Source: Burkholderia glumae LMG 2196 = ATCC 33617
Lineage (GTDB): Bacteria > Pseudomonadota > Gammaproteobacteria > Burkholderiales > Burkholderiaceae
Assembly (NCBI RefSeq): GCF_000960995.1
Contig: NZ_CP009434.1
Coordinates: 620,001 to 684,000 of the forward strand
Length of the DNA: 64,000 nt
Direction of reading: 5' to 3'
Position 1 is the first letter of the stretch, and each line of letters begins with the position of its first letter. Shown piece by piece: positions 8,897-17,094 of this stretch. The position numbers and the translations under genes were made by a program. The notes under the pieces were generated by a model. It saw only the letters and a program-made list of their open reading frames with translations, was not told the DNA's origin and searched no databases.

Positions 8897-9338
8897 TTAG
8901 CCGGAGTGGGGGCAGCCGCAGAGGTGACGACCTGCATGAAGGCTGATTCCTCAGGCACGGAAGCCGTCGACAACTCGACGCGAGCCTCTCGTGACGGCTC
9001 CGCCGCGGAGCTGGCTATCTCGCCCGCGGCTTGTTCGCGCTGATACTTGGAAATCCACGTCCGAACGAGGTTCGGATTGATGTCGTGCTCCATGGCCGTC
9101 CGCGCGATCGACACCCCTGGCTTCAGACACGCCTGTATCAACTCGCGCTTCGCATCCTCGTCGTACTTGCGCCGTCCGTCTCGCTTGCGATCGGCCACCA
9201 ACCGGCTCTGCAAACCTCCGTGTTGCTCGTTCATGCACACCTGTCCACGCTCATTGAACATGGACACGTAGCCTCGGTGAATCAGCCTCGTCGTGCAATG
9301 GCGTCCTTCAAAGAGCGCTTACTTTTGAACTGGCCTCT

Positions 9339-10100
9339 AACGGCTTCGACATCGTTCATCGCGACCAGGACAAAGAGGTTGCGTATCGTCAAATCAGCTG
9401 GACTTATACGCAGCGCCACGGCGACCGTGAGGTCGAGGTGACCGAGGTCAAGGATGTTCCGTACTACCGTTATCCGCGTACGAACGTTCCGCCGTACTCC
9501 ATCGAGGTTGTTATCTCGGCCGACCCTGACGGTGCGCATTGCATCGTCGCCGGTCCGTTCAAACACACGGATGAACAGACCGTTGTTGCGACGAACACAG
9601 CCAATATGTTGTTCGAGCAGTTCGGCTCGTTCGAGGTGCTCGACACGTCGATGAGCCCGTCGGTCAAGGTGCCAGTGCGCCGCCTCAACTGGAAGCTTCT
9701 GCCGCCTGGCAAGAACCCGTGGAAATCCGCATGGTCGTCGCTCGAAACTGTCATCGACAAGAGCCGTGGCAAGAGCCGCGAGGTCGTTGCATCGCGCTTC
9801 AAGGAAGTGGGCAAGTACGCGCCGGAATTCGTCGCCATCGGTCTGGGTGGCTTTGACGATTACGTCGTGTTCGGTTTCCCGAGCAAGGGCCTGTGCATCC
9901 TGGAAAGCCGGTTCACGAACAACGCCACCTACATTCTCGCCCACGCGAACTGGGAAATCGTCTCGCAGTTGACGAAGGCGCAAATCCTGTCTGTGTCTGC
10001 GCATCAAGGGCGCCTGATTCACGACCGCAACTGGTTTGATGCCCTGGGCGCAGTGCTGGGAGCCCCACGGCAGACCCGGCGTAACGGAAACAAGCAGTAG
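9339..10100 (+). pseudogene. 5'-truncated gene of unknown function
   Basis: An open frame continues from the IS5 copy B right end (first in-frame codon AAC at 9339) through a GTG at 9438 to the stop at 10100, so the IS removed the original start. About 253 residues remain. No signal peptide, membrane segment or familiar catalytic motif was seen. The segment FVAIGLGGFDDYVVFGFPSKGLCILESRF looks like two beta strands with a conserved Gly/Asp turn. It is followed after 67 bases by the PycTM-like gene in the same direction, suggesting a former two-gene cassette. Its family was not recognised; it does not resemble a class III nucleotide cyclase. Whether the GTG start yields protein is unknown. Confidence 0.6.
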
Positions 10101-10270
10101 GGGTGGCAGCGCGTCGCGGCCGTTCGTGCCGCGCTGCTCGAGCAAGATTTGGCAGATTGTCGAGGGAATGATGGCAGGGACGCGAACACACGAGGAGCAA
10201 CAGAAGCTGCTGCTCGAAATCATCTGTAGAAGTTCAGACTTGATCTGACAGTAAGGCCTTGCCAAGAGGC

Positions 10271-10339
10271 GGGGTTACCCGTTTTGATAGAGGTGCGAAT
10301 CTTCATCAAAACAGCGCGCAAGCGCCAAGGAGTAACCCC
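10271..10339 (+). promoter_or_regulatory. Nested hairpin over the IS481 transposase translation start
   Basis: The outer arms GGGGTTAC (10271-10278) and GTAACCCC (10332-10339) and inner arms GTTTTGAT (10281-10288) and ATCAAAAC (10305-10312) can pair in a read-through transcript. The 3' outer arm occupies the spacer between AAGGAG and the GTG at 10340, so the folded RNA would hide the ribosome site. Other IS elements use such structures to stop expression from outside promoters; here that role is inferred. Confidence 0.6.
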
Positions 10340-11386
10340 GTGAGTAGTCTCAACCAAAATGTCATCCGCCACAAGATCGGTCTGCTGAATCTGGCCGCCG
10401 AGCTGGGCAACGTGTCGAAAGCCTGCAAGGTGATGGGGCTGTCGCGCGATACGTTCTACCGCTATCAGAACGCCGTGGCCGAGGGCGGCGTCGATGCCCT
10501 GTTCGACAGCAATCGGCGCAAGCCGAATCCCAAGAATCGAGTCGATGAAGCGACGGAAATCGCCGTGCTGGCCTATGCCATCGAGCAGCCCGCCCACGGG
10601 CAGGTTCGGGTCAGCAACGAATTACGCCGGCGCGGCATTTTCGTGTCTGCATCCGGCGTTCGTTCGATCTGGCTGCGTCACGCGTTGTCGTCCTTCAAGC
10701 TGAGGCTCGTGGCGCTGGAGAAGCAGGTCGCTGAAAAAGGCATCGTGCTGAGCGAGGACCAGGTGGCCGCGCTGGAAAGAAAGCAGGACGACGATGTGGC
10801 TCATGGCGAAATCGAAACCGCTCATCCCGGCTATCTGGGCTCGCAGGACACGTTCTACGTGGGCACGATCAAGGGCGTAGGCCGGATTTACCAGCAGACC
10901 TTCGTCGACACCTACAGCAAAGTGGCGATGGCCAAGCTGTACACGACCAAGACACCGATCACGGCGGCCGATCTGCTCAATGACCGGGTGTTGCCGTTCT
11001 TCGAGGAGCACGGCATGGGTGTGATCCGCATGCTGACCGATCGAGGCACGGAGTATTGCGGCAAGCCGGAATCGCACGATTATCAGCTGTACCTGGCGCT
11101 GAACGACATCGAGCACACCAAAACCAAGGCGCGACATCCGCAGACCAATGGCATCTGCGAGCGGTTCCATAAAACCATCCTGCAGGAGTTTTATCAGGTC
11201 GCGTTCCGCCACAAGCTCTATCTGACGCTGGCGGAACTGCAGGTCGATCTCGATACTTGGCTGATGTACTACAACGGCGAGCGAACGCATCAAGGTAAGA
11301 TGTGTTGTGGTCGCACGCCTTTGCAAACGCTCATCGCGGGCAAGGAGGTGTGGAAGGAGAAAGTGAGCCACCTGAATCTGATCTGA
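10340..11386 (+). CDS. IS481-family transposase
   Basis: 348-residue DDE transposase if started at the GTG at 10340, which has AAGGAG seven bases upstream; the frame stays open further 5' but without a better start. The N-terminal helix-turn-helix includes VSKACKVMGLSRDTFYRYQ. The integrase core has QDTFYVGTIKGVG, MLTDRGTEYCGKPE (Asp) and HPQTNGICERFHKTILQEF (Glu), typical of the family. The C terminus YYNGERTHQGKMCCGRTPLQTL is shared with the remnant at 13384. The frame is intact. Confidence 0.93.
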   Translation: MSSLNQNVIRHKIGLLNLAAELGNVSKACKVMGLSRDTFYRYQNAVAEGGVDALFDSNRRKPNPKNRVDEATEIAVLAYAIEQPAHGQVRVSNELRRRGIFVSASGVRSIWLRHALSSFKLRLVALEKQVAEKGIVLSEDQVAALERKQDDDVAHGEIETAHPGYLGSQDTFYVGTIKGVGRIYQQTFVDTYSKVAMAKLYTTKTPITAADLLNDRVLPFFEEHGMGVIRMLTDRGTEYCGKPESHDYQLYLALNDIEHTKTKARHPQTNGICERFHKTILQEFYQVAFRHKLYLTLAELQVDLDTWLMYYNGERTHQGKMCCGRTPLQTLIAGKEVWKEKVSHLNLI

Positions 11387-12057
11387 CAGTCACGCACCGT
11401 CGGAACGGGTAACTGTCAGATCGGGTCGCGACTTCTACAAATCATCAAACGCTTTGACGGGTACATCAACGCGACGAACTCGAAAATCGCGGTCGTACTG
11501 TCGTGTTGCACGGCCTACATCGGTGGCCTCGGCTTCAAGCCCGTCGACCTTTCCGATAAGCGCGAGCACGACTGGGCCTGGTGGGGCTTGCTCGCAGTCT
11601 CGCTGCTTTCGGTGCTCTCGACATTGGTCGCAGGCCAGTACGCGTACCCCGCCGCGCGCTCAAGCTGCAAACGCCAGCCGCCCGCGCGCCATACGAGAAA
11701 CCCTCTGCTATTTTTTTGCGATGTCGCCTCGCATGCCGGTGGCCGCGATGGCTACACAACTTACCTCGTGTCAATGACCGCGGAGGACGTGAATACAGAC
11801 CTCTCGGCGCAGGCTTAAGTGCTCGCAACGATTGCAGCTTCGAAGTTTCGCCTGCTTGGCAGAGGTATCAACTGACTTGTCCGCGTGCAGTTGCCCTCGT
11901 TTGGCATTGTTCTGGTTATGTTGATTACCGTGCTCTCCAAGTGGACTCTCTCCAAGTTCGCCTTTCTTGAGTATAGATCGACGCGATAAGGCGATTGCGC
12001 TTTGAATGTCGCGATACATTGGATGTCTGCATAAATATCGCAATAATAGAGGGGTAT

Positions 12058-13140
12058 ATGAAATATTGGATTAATGCAGTAGGCGGGGTATTCCGACATC
12101 CGGGGGTGCGGCTTGTAGTTGTGCTTTTGGGGTTGACGTTGGCGACAAGGGTGGTCAGCTATGGTTGGGGAGCTAAGCTTATAGGAGCCTCCTTTTTCGG
12201 TTTCATGTTGTGGGGGCTATTTTTGGAGTGGCGGCGATTCCTGCCACCTTTTCGCAGGATGATGTTGAGGCGGGTAATGCGTATCATGAAAGCGCTACGG
12301 CCGCTGCGCAAGCTTCCTCCCGACGTCCCGGTCTTGTACGGAGCTGTCATGATGTACATGATTGCTCGTCTGATACTTACTACCCTGCACTGGATGCCCT
12401 GGATCGGTTCCACATACGAGATATTCTGCGTCGGTGTGGTGACATCGATTGCTGCTCTTCGGCATGCACATCTGATACTTTCCCGGATCGCGAAGTGGTC
12501 ATGGGGAAAGGTGCTCGGCAAAACGTTATATGCGATGTCGACTGCGGTATGTTTGGCGATCGGAACATCGCAAGCAATACGTACGACGCGACTTTTGACA
12601 CATGCAGATGCGAAGTACTTCCCGAGTTTTGTTGGTCTTCTGTCATCCTGGTATGTAGTCCTGAATTTTGTCCGATGCGCTGCAATTTTTCTGGCCGTGT
12701 GTGGCGCAATACTTATTTTGATCAACCTGCCGTCGCTCTTGTTGAGATCCGTGCGAGAGTGGTTAAAATTCATTCCGGAGGAGAAGACGGACAGGATATT
12801 CATTTGGTGGCGACGAGTGCGCTTCGGTCGCCGTGGTGACCCGGTGCTTCAAGGGCGCTACTTGCGAGACGTTATTGAACTGTTTACCCCGGCAGCATTA
12901 CTCGGTATCGCTACGGTGATCGTCGCGGCGCCAGAATCGATATCAGACGCACAGGCTACGGGAATAATCCTTAACCAGACGCTATTTGCTATGGAGTACA
13001 CCGCTGATGGCGGCTGCCCTGCGGTTGGCAACCGGCCGACTGTGCATCTTGATCGAGATTTTGTGTCGACTGGGGTGCTGGTAGGGGACCGGTTGATTAC
13101 AACTAGGCAAGAGTGTCATGGTCCCGAGAAATCCAAGTAG
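12058..13140 (+). CDS. Multi-pass membrane protein of unknown function
   Basis: 360 residues from the ATG at 12058, which follows GAGGGG; an in-frame ATG at 11995 lies outside any ribosome site. About seven hydrophobic helices are visible: two in residues 16-57 (VRLVVVLLGLTLATRVV, IGASFFGFMLWGLFL), then near 96-118 (VLYGAVMMYMIARLIL), 124-145, 158-180, 200-228 (NFVRCAAIFLAVCGAILILINL) and 280-298 (FTPAALLGIATVIVAA). A 60-residue polar tail with two cysteines follows. A basic patch (RRMMLRRVMRIMKALRPLRK) sits after the second helix. Composition is less GC-rich than the core genome, suggesting transfer. No family recognised. It begins 69 bases after the PycTM-like remnant, so it may have been part of the same cassette. 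Confidence 0.65.
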   Translation: MKYWINAVGGVFRHPGVRLVVVLLGLTLATRVVSYGWGAKLIGASFFGFMLWGLFLEWRRFLPPFRRMMLRRVMRIMKALRPLRKLPPDVPVLYGAVMMYMIARLILTTLHWMPWIGSTYEIFCVGVVTSIAALRHAHLILSRIAKWSWGKVLGKTLYAMSTAVCLAIGTSQAIRTTRLLTHADAKYFPSFVGLLSSWYVVLNFVRCAAIFLAVCGAILILINLPSLLLRSVREWLKFIPEEKTDRIFIWWRRVRFGRRGDPVLQGRYLRDVIELFTPAALLGIATVIVAAPESISDAQATGIILNQTLFAMEYTADGGCPAVGNRPTVHLDRDFVSTGVLVGDRLITTRQECHGPEKSK

Positions 13141-13141
13141 C

Positions 13142-13383
13142 TACTCGAGCGTGATAAACAGCACGCCTTTGGCCGTGCCTGGGCGCTGGCATACCGTCAC
13201 GATCCCGCAGGCCCGCGCGAACTGCCCGTTGCGCAACTGCGCGAGCTCGCGCGCCGGCAGCAGCTAGTCAGCTCGCAGGCGATCGTGCAGCAGCCCGAGC
13301 GGGTGCCGTCCGAGCGTGAAACCTATCGCGCGGTAGTTCGTCACGATCTCGCGTCCCTCCGAGGCCGCCGGCAGCACGGGCGA
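13142..13383 (-). pseudogene. dnaE2: Remnant of error-prone DNA polymerase dnaE2
   Basis: On the minus strand this stretch reads PVLPAASEGREIVTNYRAIG, then FTLGRHPLGLLHDRL, an in-frame TAG, and LLPARELAQLRNGQFARACG, then IVTVCQRPGTAKGVLFITLE. This matches the thumb-to-OB-fold part of DnaE2 (ImuC), the SOS mutasome polymerase. Only about 80 of more than 1000 codons remain. It is bounded by the IS481 remnant at 13384, so an IS-mediated rearrangement probably created it. Confidence 0.75.
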
Positions 13384-13584
13384 CTACAGGCCGATCTCGA
13401 TACTTGGCTTGCGTATTACAACGGCGAGCGAACCCATCAGGGTAAGATGTGCTGCGGTCGCACGCCTCTGCAGACGCTCATCGCGGGCAAGGAGGTTTGG
13501 CGTGAAAAGTGAGCCATCTGAATCTGATCTGACGGTCATGCACCGTCGGAACGGGTAACTGTCAGATCGGATCGCGACTTCTAC
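13384..13584 (+). mobile_element. 3' remnant of a second IS481 element
   Basis: The sequence from CTACAGGCCGATCTCGATAC to …CGCGACTTCTAC is a diverged copy of the last 200 bases of the element at 10225-11439, including the transposase C terminus (YYNGERTHQGKMCCGRTPL) and right repeat. The rest is gone. Confidence 0.88.
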
Positions 13585-13603
13585 GGTTAATGAGGATGCA
13601 GTC

Positions 13604-14059
13604 ATGTCGATCGTTGAGTTCCATCCTAGCGGAAAAGCTCATCCACGCGCGGCCGAATTTTCCTTGGTTTGCGACCTGCTCCAGGCACCTGTTCGCTCGA
13701 GCAGGGATCTCGCCGTGCTTGCAGAACAGCGGGTAGGCATCGATGTGCTTGACCGCCTTGACGCGTACGGTCTGAAAGACAAAGAACTCATCTTCATCAT
13801 TCCTCGCAGCACTCTTTCATATCGCCGGCAGCACGGCGAGCGCCTGTCCAAAACCGAGTCTGACAAGGCGATCCGCCTCGTGAAGATCTTGGCGCAGTCG
13901 CAAGCCATTTTCGGTAATCAGGAAAAGGCGATGATCTGGCTGCGTGGCCAGCAAACCCGATTCGCCGGTAAAACGGCGCTCGAACTGGCAGCAACCGAGC
14001 ACGGCGCGCGACTCGTCGAAGATGCCCTCGTACAGATCGACGAGGGCATCTTCGCCTGA
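13604..14059 (+). CDS. Type II antitoxin, Xre/MbcA/ParS family
   Basis: 151-residue protein. The N-terminal ~95 residues contain a helical DNA-binding region (LKDKELIFIIPRSTLSYRRQ…, a degenerate Xre-like helix-turn-helix), and the C terminus (WLRGQQTRFAGKTALELAATEHGARLVEDALVQIDEG) is the toxin-binding MbcA/ParS (DUF2384) domain. Partners normally encode a RES-domain toxin that degrades NAD+. The stop codon overlaps the ATG of the next frame by one base (14057-14059), the standard antitoxin-toxin coupling. The gene looks intact, with start ATG at 13604. Autoregulation of its own promoter is likely for the family; no operator was identified. Confidence 0.85.
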   Translation: MSIVEFHPSGKAHPRAAEFSLVCDLLQAPVRSSRDLAVLAEQRVGIDVLDRLDAYGLKDKELIFIIPRSTLSYRRQHGERLSKTESDKAIRLVKILAQSQAIFGNQEKAMIWLRGQQTRFAGKTALELAATEHGARLVEDALVQIDEGIFA

Positions 14060-14250
14060 TGGATCTCTGGCGTATCAGCAACTACAGCGACAGCCAAGGG
14101 GGCCAGCGCCAGACAGATAAAACGACCCCGGGGGCCGCCGGTAATGTATGTGTCGTCAAGCGGCCAGAACCAGACGTTCGACCGCAGTCCGTGAGTCATC
14201 GACAATCGGGCGGTAGGATGCAAGTTGGCCTTCTGTTGGAACACACGTAA
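14059..14250 (+). pseudogene. Truncated RES-type toxin remnant
   Basis: The frame begins MDLWRISNYSD, matching the start of RES-domain toxins (LWRISNY…), and is coupled to the antitoxin. After about 12 codons the sequence no longer resembles the family, and it stops after 63 residues where about 150 are expected. The active toxin is therefore absent; the antitoxin survives alone. The source of the sequence after about 14095 was not recognised. Confidence 0.5.
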
Positions 14251-14321
14251 AGACTTTGTGCTATGTGCCGTAACTGGGCCTCGTGCGATACTTATCCCTC
14301 AGACGAGCCTTGGGGGTTTAG

Positions 14322-14696
14322 ATGAATGCGAACGACTGGCACAGATTTGAAGACGAATTTGCAATACGAATCGCGGAAAAAATCAGTAGCCTCTATCATG
14401 CCCAGCAAGTCACTGCCGACGTCGTGCGGCATGAGAGCGGGCACCCGTCCTGGGTTCGAATCGGAGCGAAAAGTCGTGAAGGCGATACCGGATTTCCCTA
14501 CTTACTGAATGTGCATCTAACGTGGCGTGAGAGAGCTATAGAAGAACTGCTTGCGAACCCAGATAATTTCGACGCTTATTTAGAATCACTTCCGGGCAAG
14601 ATGCAGGGATGGATGCAAGAACGCCCTATAGATTTCGGCTCCAGAACACAGCATGGGCCGCTTGAGCGCTTGTATCTCGACCATTTCGATGTTTAA
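14322..14696 (+). CDS. Small conserved hypothetical protein
   Basis: 124 residues, soluble, acidic and rich in aromatic residues; no signal peptide or membrane segment. It has a compact alpha/beta pattern (WVRIGAKSREGDTGFPYLLNVHLTW) and a C-terminal helix with LERLYLDHFDV. It resembles the DUF5594 type of small Burkholderia proteins, but this is a weak impression. It starts with ATG at 14322 about six bases after GGGGG. It stands alone between remnants. Function unknown. Confidence 0.5.
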   Translation: MNANDWHRFEDEFAIRIAEKISSLYHAQQVTADVVRHESGHPSWVRIGAKSREGDTGFPYLLNVHLTWRERAIEELLANPDNFDAYLESLPGKMQGWMQERPIDFGSRTQHGPLERLYLDHFDV

Positions 14697-15029
14697 TCGG
14701 CGGCTGATCGGATGGACCATAACGCAGCGCGGCGAGCAATATATAATGCACCCGTGCTTGCCTCTATGCAAGCTGTCAACCTTCAAGGCTGGTGCTGCAG
14801 CATGCGCACGTCGAGCCCAGAAGAGAAGGGCCGCGTGAGAGCGGCTCTTCCGTCAGTCGTCGCAACTCACAAAACCGTCGATGTCGTCGGAATGAAGGTC
14901 GTCGCAACGTCCCTACGCCCTTGAGTAGCGCGACGCTTTACCCAAGTCATCCGACAAGTCAGGTCCAGTCCGAAGGATCTCGTTGTGAGAATATCTGTAC
15001 CGTCTTAGCAGATATCGGAAGACATGAAC
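14697..15029. other. Gene-poor spacer with one hairpin
   Basis: No convincing gene. A stem of GAAGGGCCGC (14825-14834) with GCGGCTCTTC (14841-14850) has nine of ten pairs and a six-base loop but no T run, so it is at best an atypical terminator or part of a small RNA. Confidence 0.3.
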
Positions 15030-15194
15030 TCATCGTTTGGCAAGTGCCTTGATGACGTCCTTGTGCGTCTCAAGCACTCGCTTGACAGCGCTTCGAACAA
15101 TACGCTCTCCTTCTGGTCCCGATAAATCAATGGGAACAGGGCGGACGGGCTCTCCCCGGGGCTTCAACTCGATGCCGTAAAGCTTTCGTGTCAT
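15030..15194 (-). CDS. Small hypothetical protein (54 residues)
   Basis: Start ATG at 15194, preceded by GGGAG at a good distance; the frame remains open upstream but without another plausible ribosome site. The protein MTRKLYGIELKPRG… ends in a basic amphipathic helix (VKRVLETHKDVIKALAKR). No family recognised. Size and basic character would fit a small nucleic-acid or membrane-surface protein. Confidence 0.45.
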   Translation of the reverse strand: MTRKLYGIELKPRGEPVRPVPIDLSGPEGERIVRSAVKRVLETHKDVIKALAKR

Positions 15195-15489
15195 AACTTT
15201 CTCCCGCGATGCCGAAATTATGCCCGTTTCTGACCTCCCCAGGCTAGCCGAGTGTCTAGACATGGTAGCGGGACGAAGCACACGCAGATCAGCTTGGGTG
15301 GCCACTGAGTCGAACCCAATGCAATCCTTGTTGGCGCCAACGAGCGCATTTGCTCGGAGTGTATCGCTGCGCATCAACACCTGCTGGGTGTGAATGCTTG
15401 CGTATTCTGAGCTTTGAGCATGGTGTGCGGGCGACGTTCTCTCGCTTTCAGTAGCACTCGGATTTGGAGCCCGGAGTTAATTTAGCAGT

Positions 15490-15579
15490 GGTCGACTGGA
15501 TGTGGACTTACAATCATGAGCGCCCGGTATGGCGATGAGTGATTTTACGCCAAAGCAGCGGCTGGCCATGGCCGCTTAG
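15490..15579 (+). pseudogene. Remnant of IS3-family transposase C terminus
   Basis: VDWMWTYNHERP and, after a frame change, MAMSDFTPKQRLAMAA followed by TAG, are the end of an IS3-type OrfB (typical NHERP…GGxTPxQRLAMA). The remaining element is missing. It probably helped assemble the island. Confidence 0.6.
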
Positions 15580-15698
15580 TTTCTACTTCTGCTTGCCGTG
15601 GAAAACGGGGCATTACCACTGACTTTTGGTCAAAGACCAATTGCCTACGTAGGTAATTGCAAGGCTCAAATATTTTCGGCACTATTCACGGAGGGGAG

Positions 15699-16958
15699 AT
15701 GGATTTTCGAGATATCAATATTGAGCAAATTGTTGCGCGTATCTGCAACTCGGACAACACCGGTGAAGCATTTAGACTGTATCATCTTGCAGCCCCATTT
15801 CTCAAGAATTACAAATTTGTATTTGCGTCGGATAAGGGTGGAAAACCTGGTTTTGCGGTAAATCGAACGTTTGCCGCAGGTGCCGCCGTCCGTAGTCTAT
15901 TCAAAACCGATCGCGTTCTTGTGCTAGACCCGGATACGGCCTTGGAAATGGAGTCGGGACAATCAACCTATCCGATTGATTACTCAATTTCCCTCGATAC
16001 CAATGCAATGAGCTACCTTGTTCCTCATATGGCGGGCAAGCGTGGCGGAGGGATTCCGGCAGACTTTTTAGAGGTTTTTGAGTTCATTGCAAGTCCCGAG
16101 GTTAATGTTGATCCAATCCCCTATTTCACCGAAAATCTACCTAATCTTGCCGATGGAAAATCGGCTGATGAGATTTTCGAAAATCTCAAAGCCTACGAAA
16201 TTTTACGCACGATTGATGCAAAATGGCTCAAATCGAAAGGCGAAGTTCAATCAACGCTGACTGAACAAGAGTTGACAACGTCAGCCCAGCATCTGTTGTC
16301 GAAGATGTACATGGATATCAGCGATGATTCCGGAATGAAGAGAATTAAGTTTCGGCATCAATACATGTACGCATGCTTAATCAAGATGGCGGCGATTCAA
16401 TTGAAATCCCCGGGCGCAGGCATCTGCGAGAAAATGTCTGCCTTCATGGAGTTTTGTCATTCTGGGCTTGCGGCAATCAGCGTGCGAGAGGTCGCAGTTG
16501 CCCGCGCATATTTCACACGAGGCCAAGACCTCAAGTTCTTTGGGAGAATTCAGAAAAAATCAAAGAAGGATATTCTGGAGCTGCTGCGCAACATGGCTTG
16601 GGATATGTGGCATGTTCGACAAATGGAGCAGTCCATTACATTTAATCCAGTTAAGCAGGCAAGGTATTTCTTTCCTGCGCTATTGACTTTTGATCGTGGA
16701 TTTATTGAGATTATGGATCTCTATTCACTTAAGGCATGTGCCTTTAAGGTTGGCGAATTTAATCCAATGCCATTTTTTGATGGTGATGCGTTCAAGTTGA
16801 TCGCAACTGATGACGAGAATGGTGCCTCTGCTGTCAGAAAATATTTCTCGGAAGATGCGATTGCTACCAGAGAAGCGGCCCGAAGTAGTGTGAGAGCCAA
16901 TTTTTCTACAGTCGTTGAGACTTTGGAAAAAGAACTTTTGATGATTGCAAGTAAATAG
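15699..16958 (+). CDS. Low-GC protein with PIN-like signature, possible defence gene
   Basis: 419 residues from the ATG at 15699, which lies directly after GGAGGGGAG; an upstream TTG at 15657 is less likely. Composition is markedly AT-rich (about 45% GC) and codon use differs from the host, so it was acquired. Residues ~91-104 read DYSISLDTNAMSYLVP, matching the first acidic strand of PIN ribonuclease domains (hDTN), and FFPALLTFDRGFIEIMDLYS near residues 321-340 could be the late acidic strand (FDRG). The middle is helical. No known family was named. A toxin- or abortive-infection-type RNase is possible, but this is inferred from motif resemblance and island context. An inverted repeat AGCGAA-N6-TTCGCT follows at 16984-17001. 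Confidence 0.6.
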   Translation: MDFRDINIEQIVARICNSDNTGEAFRLYHLAAPFLKNYKFVFASDKGGKPGFAVNRTFAAGAAVRSLFKTDRVLVLDPDTALEMESGQSTYPIDYSISLDTNAMSYLVPHMAGKRGGGIPADFLEVFEFIASPEVNVDPIPYFTENLPNLADGKSADEIFENLKAYEILRTIDAKWLKSKGEVQSTLTEQELTTSAQHLLSKMYMDISDDSGMKRIKFRHQYMYACLIKMAAIQLKSPGAGICEKMSAFMEFCHSGLAAISVREVAVARAYFTRGQDLKFFGRIQKKSKKDILELLRNMAWDMWHVRQMEQSITFNPVKQARYFFPALLTFDRGFIEIMDLYSLKACAFKVGEFNPMPFFDGDAFKLIATDDENGASAVRKYFSEDAIATREAARSSVRANFSTVVETLEKELLMIASK

Positions 16959-17094
16959 CGCCTTATTTAACTTTCTAAGTGAGAGCGAAAATTCCTTCGC
17001 TATGCGGTAGTGTGTAGACTATTGGTGTGATCGCTGTCATCAGCCTAAGAGAATTTTCTCATAGAATTTTCCGTAATATAATCTCCGCTATTCG

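Larger units (their letters stand above)
7890..9267 (-). pseudogene. tnpA: IS66 tnpA interrupted by an IS5-type element
   Basis: TnpA is a small helix-turn-helix protein (HTH_Tnp_1: YDEDAKRELIQACLKPGVSIARTAMEHDINPNLVRTWISKY). The upstream part (9267 to 8897) is cut after …AAPTPA by an 865-base insertion; the downstream part continues in the same frame at 8030 as KSAAVSSLKVHLPNG… and ends at 7890. Precise excision including one TTA copy restores a protein of about 158-169 residues. As it stands the IS66 element should not transpose by itself. Confidence 0.9.
5951..9322 (-). mobile_element. IS66-family insertion sequence, interrupted by an IS5-type element
   Basis: Imperfect terminal repeats GTACGCGGTC (from 5951) and, on the other strand, GTAAGCGCTC (ending 9322) both begin with the IS66 GTA signature and share GACGCC further in. 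An exact 8-base target duplication TTTTGAAC flanks it (5943-5950 and 9323-9330), as expected for IS66. It carries tnpA, tnpB and tnpC on the minus strand. Removing the 868 bases of the internal insertion (element plus one TTA copy) leaves about 2.5 kb, the normal family size. Confidence 0.93.
5044..9337 (+). mobile_element. IS5-family (IS427-type) element copy B, interrupted by IS66
   Basis: The left inverted repeat (GAGGCCAGTTCAAAAAC) starts at 5044. The right repeat is split: …TTTTTGAAC ends at 5950, an IS66 element occupies 5951-9322, and a duplicated TTTTGAAC (9323-9330) followed by TGGCCTC finishes the end at 9337. Subtracting the IS66 element and its 8-base duplication leaves 914 bases, exactly the length of copy C. 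The transposase gene itself lies left of the insertion and is complete. Confidence 0.92.
10225..11439 (+). mobile_element. IS481-family insertion sequence
   Basis: 1215 bases with ends TGTAGAAGTT (left) and, inverted, TGTAGAAGTC (right), each followed by a GATCTGACAGT block. The TGT…ACA termini and one DDE transposase gene are characteristic of IS481. It is flanked by a 7-base duplication. Confidence 0.92.
10218..11446. repeat. Target duplication of the IS481 element
   Basis: AATCATC occurs at 10218-10224 and again at 11440-11446, directly flanking the element. Removing one copy with the element restores the reading frame of the PycTM-like gene. Confidence 0.9.
10168..11989 (+). pseudogene. 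PycTM (Pycsar effector)-like membrane gene, broken by IS481 and two stops
   Basis: The start ATG at 10168 follows GAGGGA. The frame reads MMAGTRTHEEQQKLLLEII up to 10224, is cut by the IS481 element, and resumes at 11447 as KRFDGYINATNSKIAVVLSC. It continues through two membrane segments (IAVVLSCCTAYIGGLGF and WWGLLAVSLLSVLSTLVAG). It then meets an in-frame TAA (11816) and TGA (11873), after which the same frame still encodes a third hydrophobic helix (FGIVLVMLITVLSKW) and ends at 11987. Length, order of helices and the YINATNSK start resemble the Pycsar effector domain (DUF5706/PycTM), a cyclic-nucleotide-triggered membrane-damaging effector. Assignment is by resemblance only. Confidence 0.65.

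Noticed and set aside
9339..10100. Identification of the truncated gene as a Pycsar cyclase
   Set aside because: No class III cyclase motifs seen; only its position beside the PycTM-like gene suggested it.
16984..17001. Rho-independent terminator after the PIN-like gene
   Set aside because: The hairpin AGCGAA/TTCGCT has only six pairs and no T run, so it is too weak to list separately.
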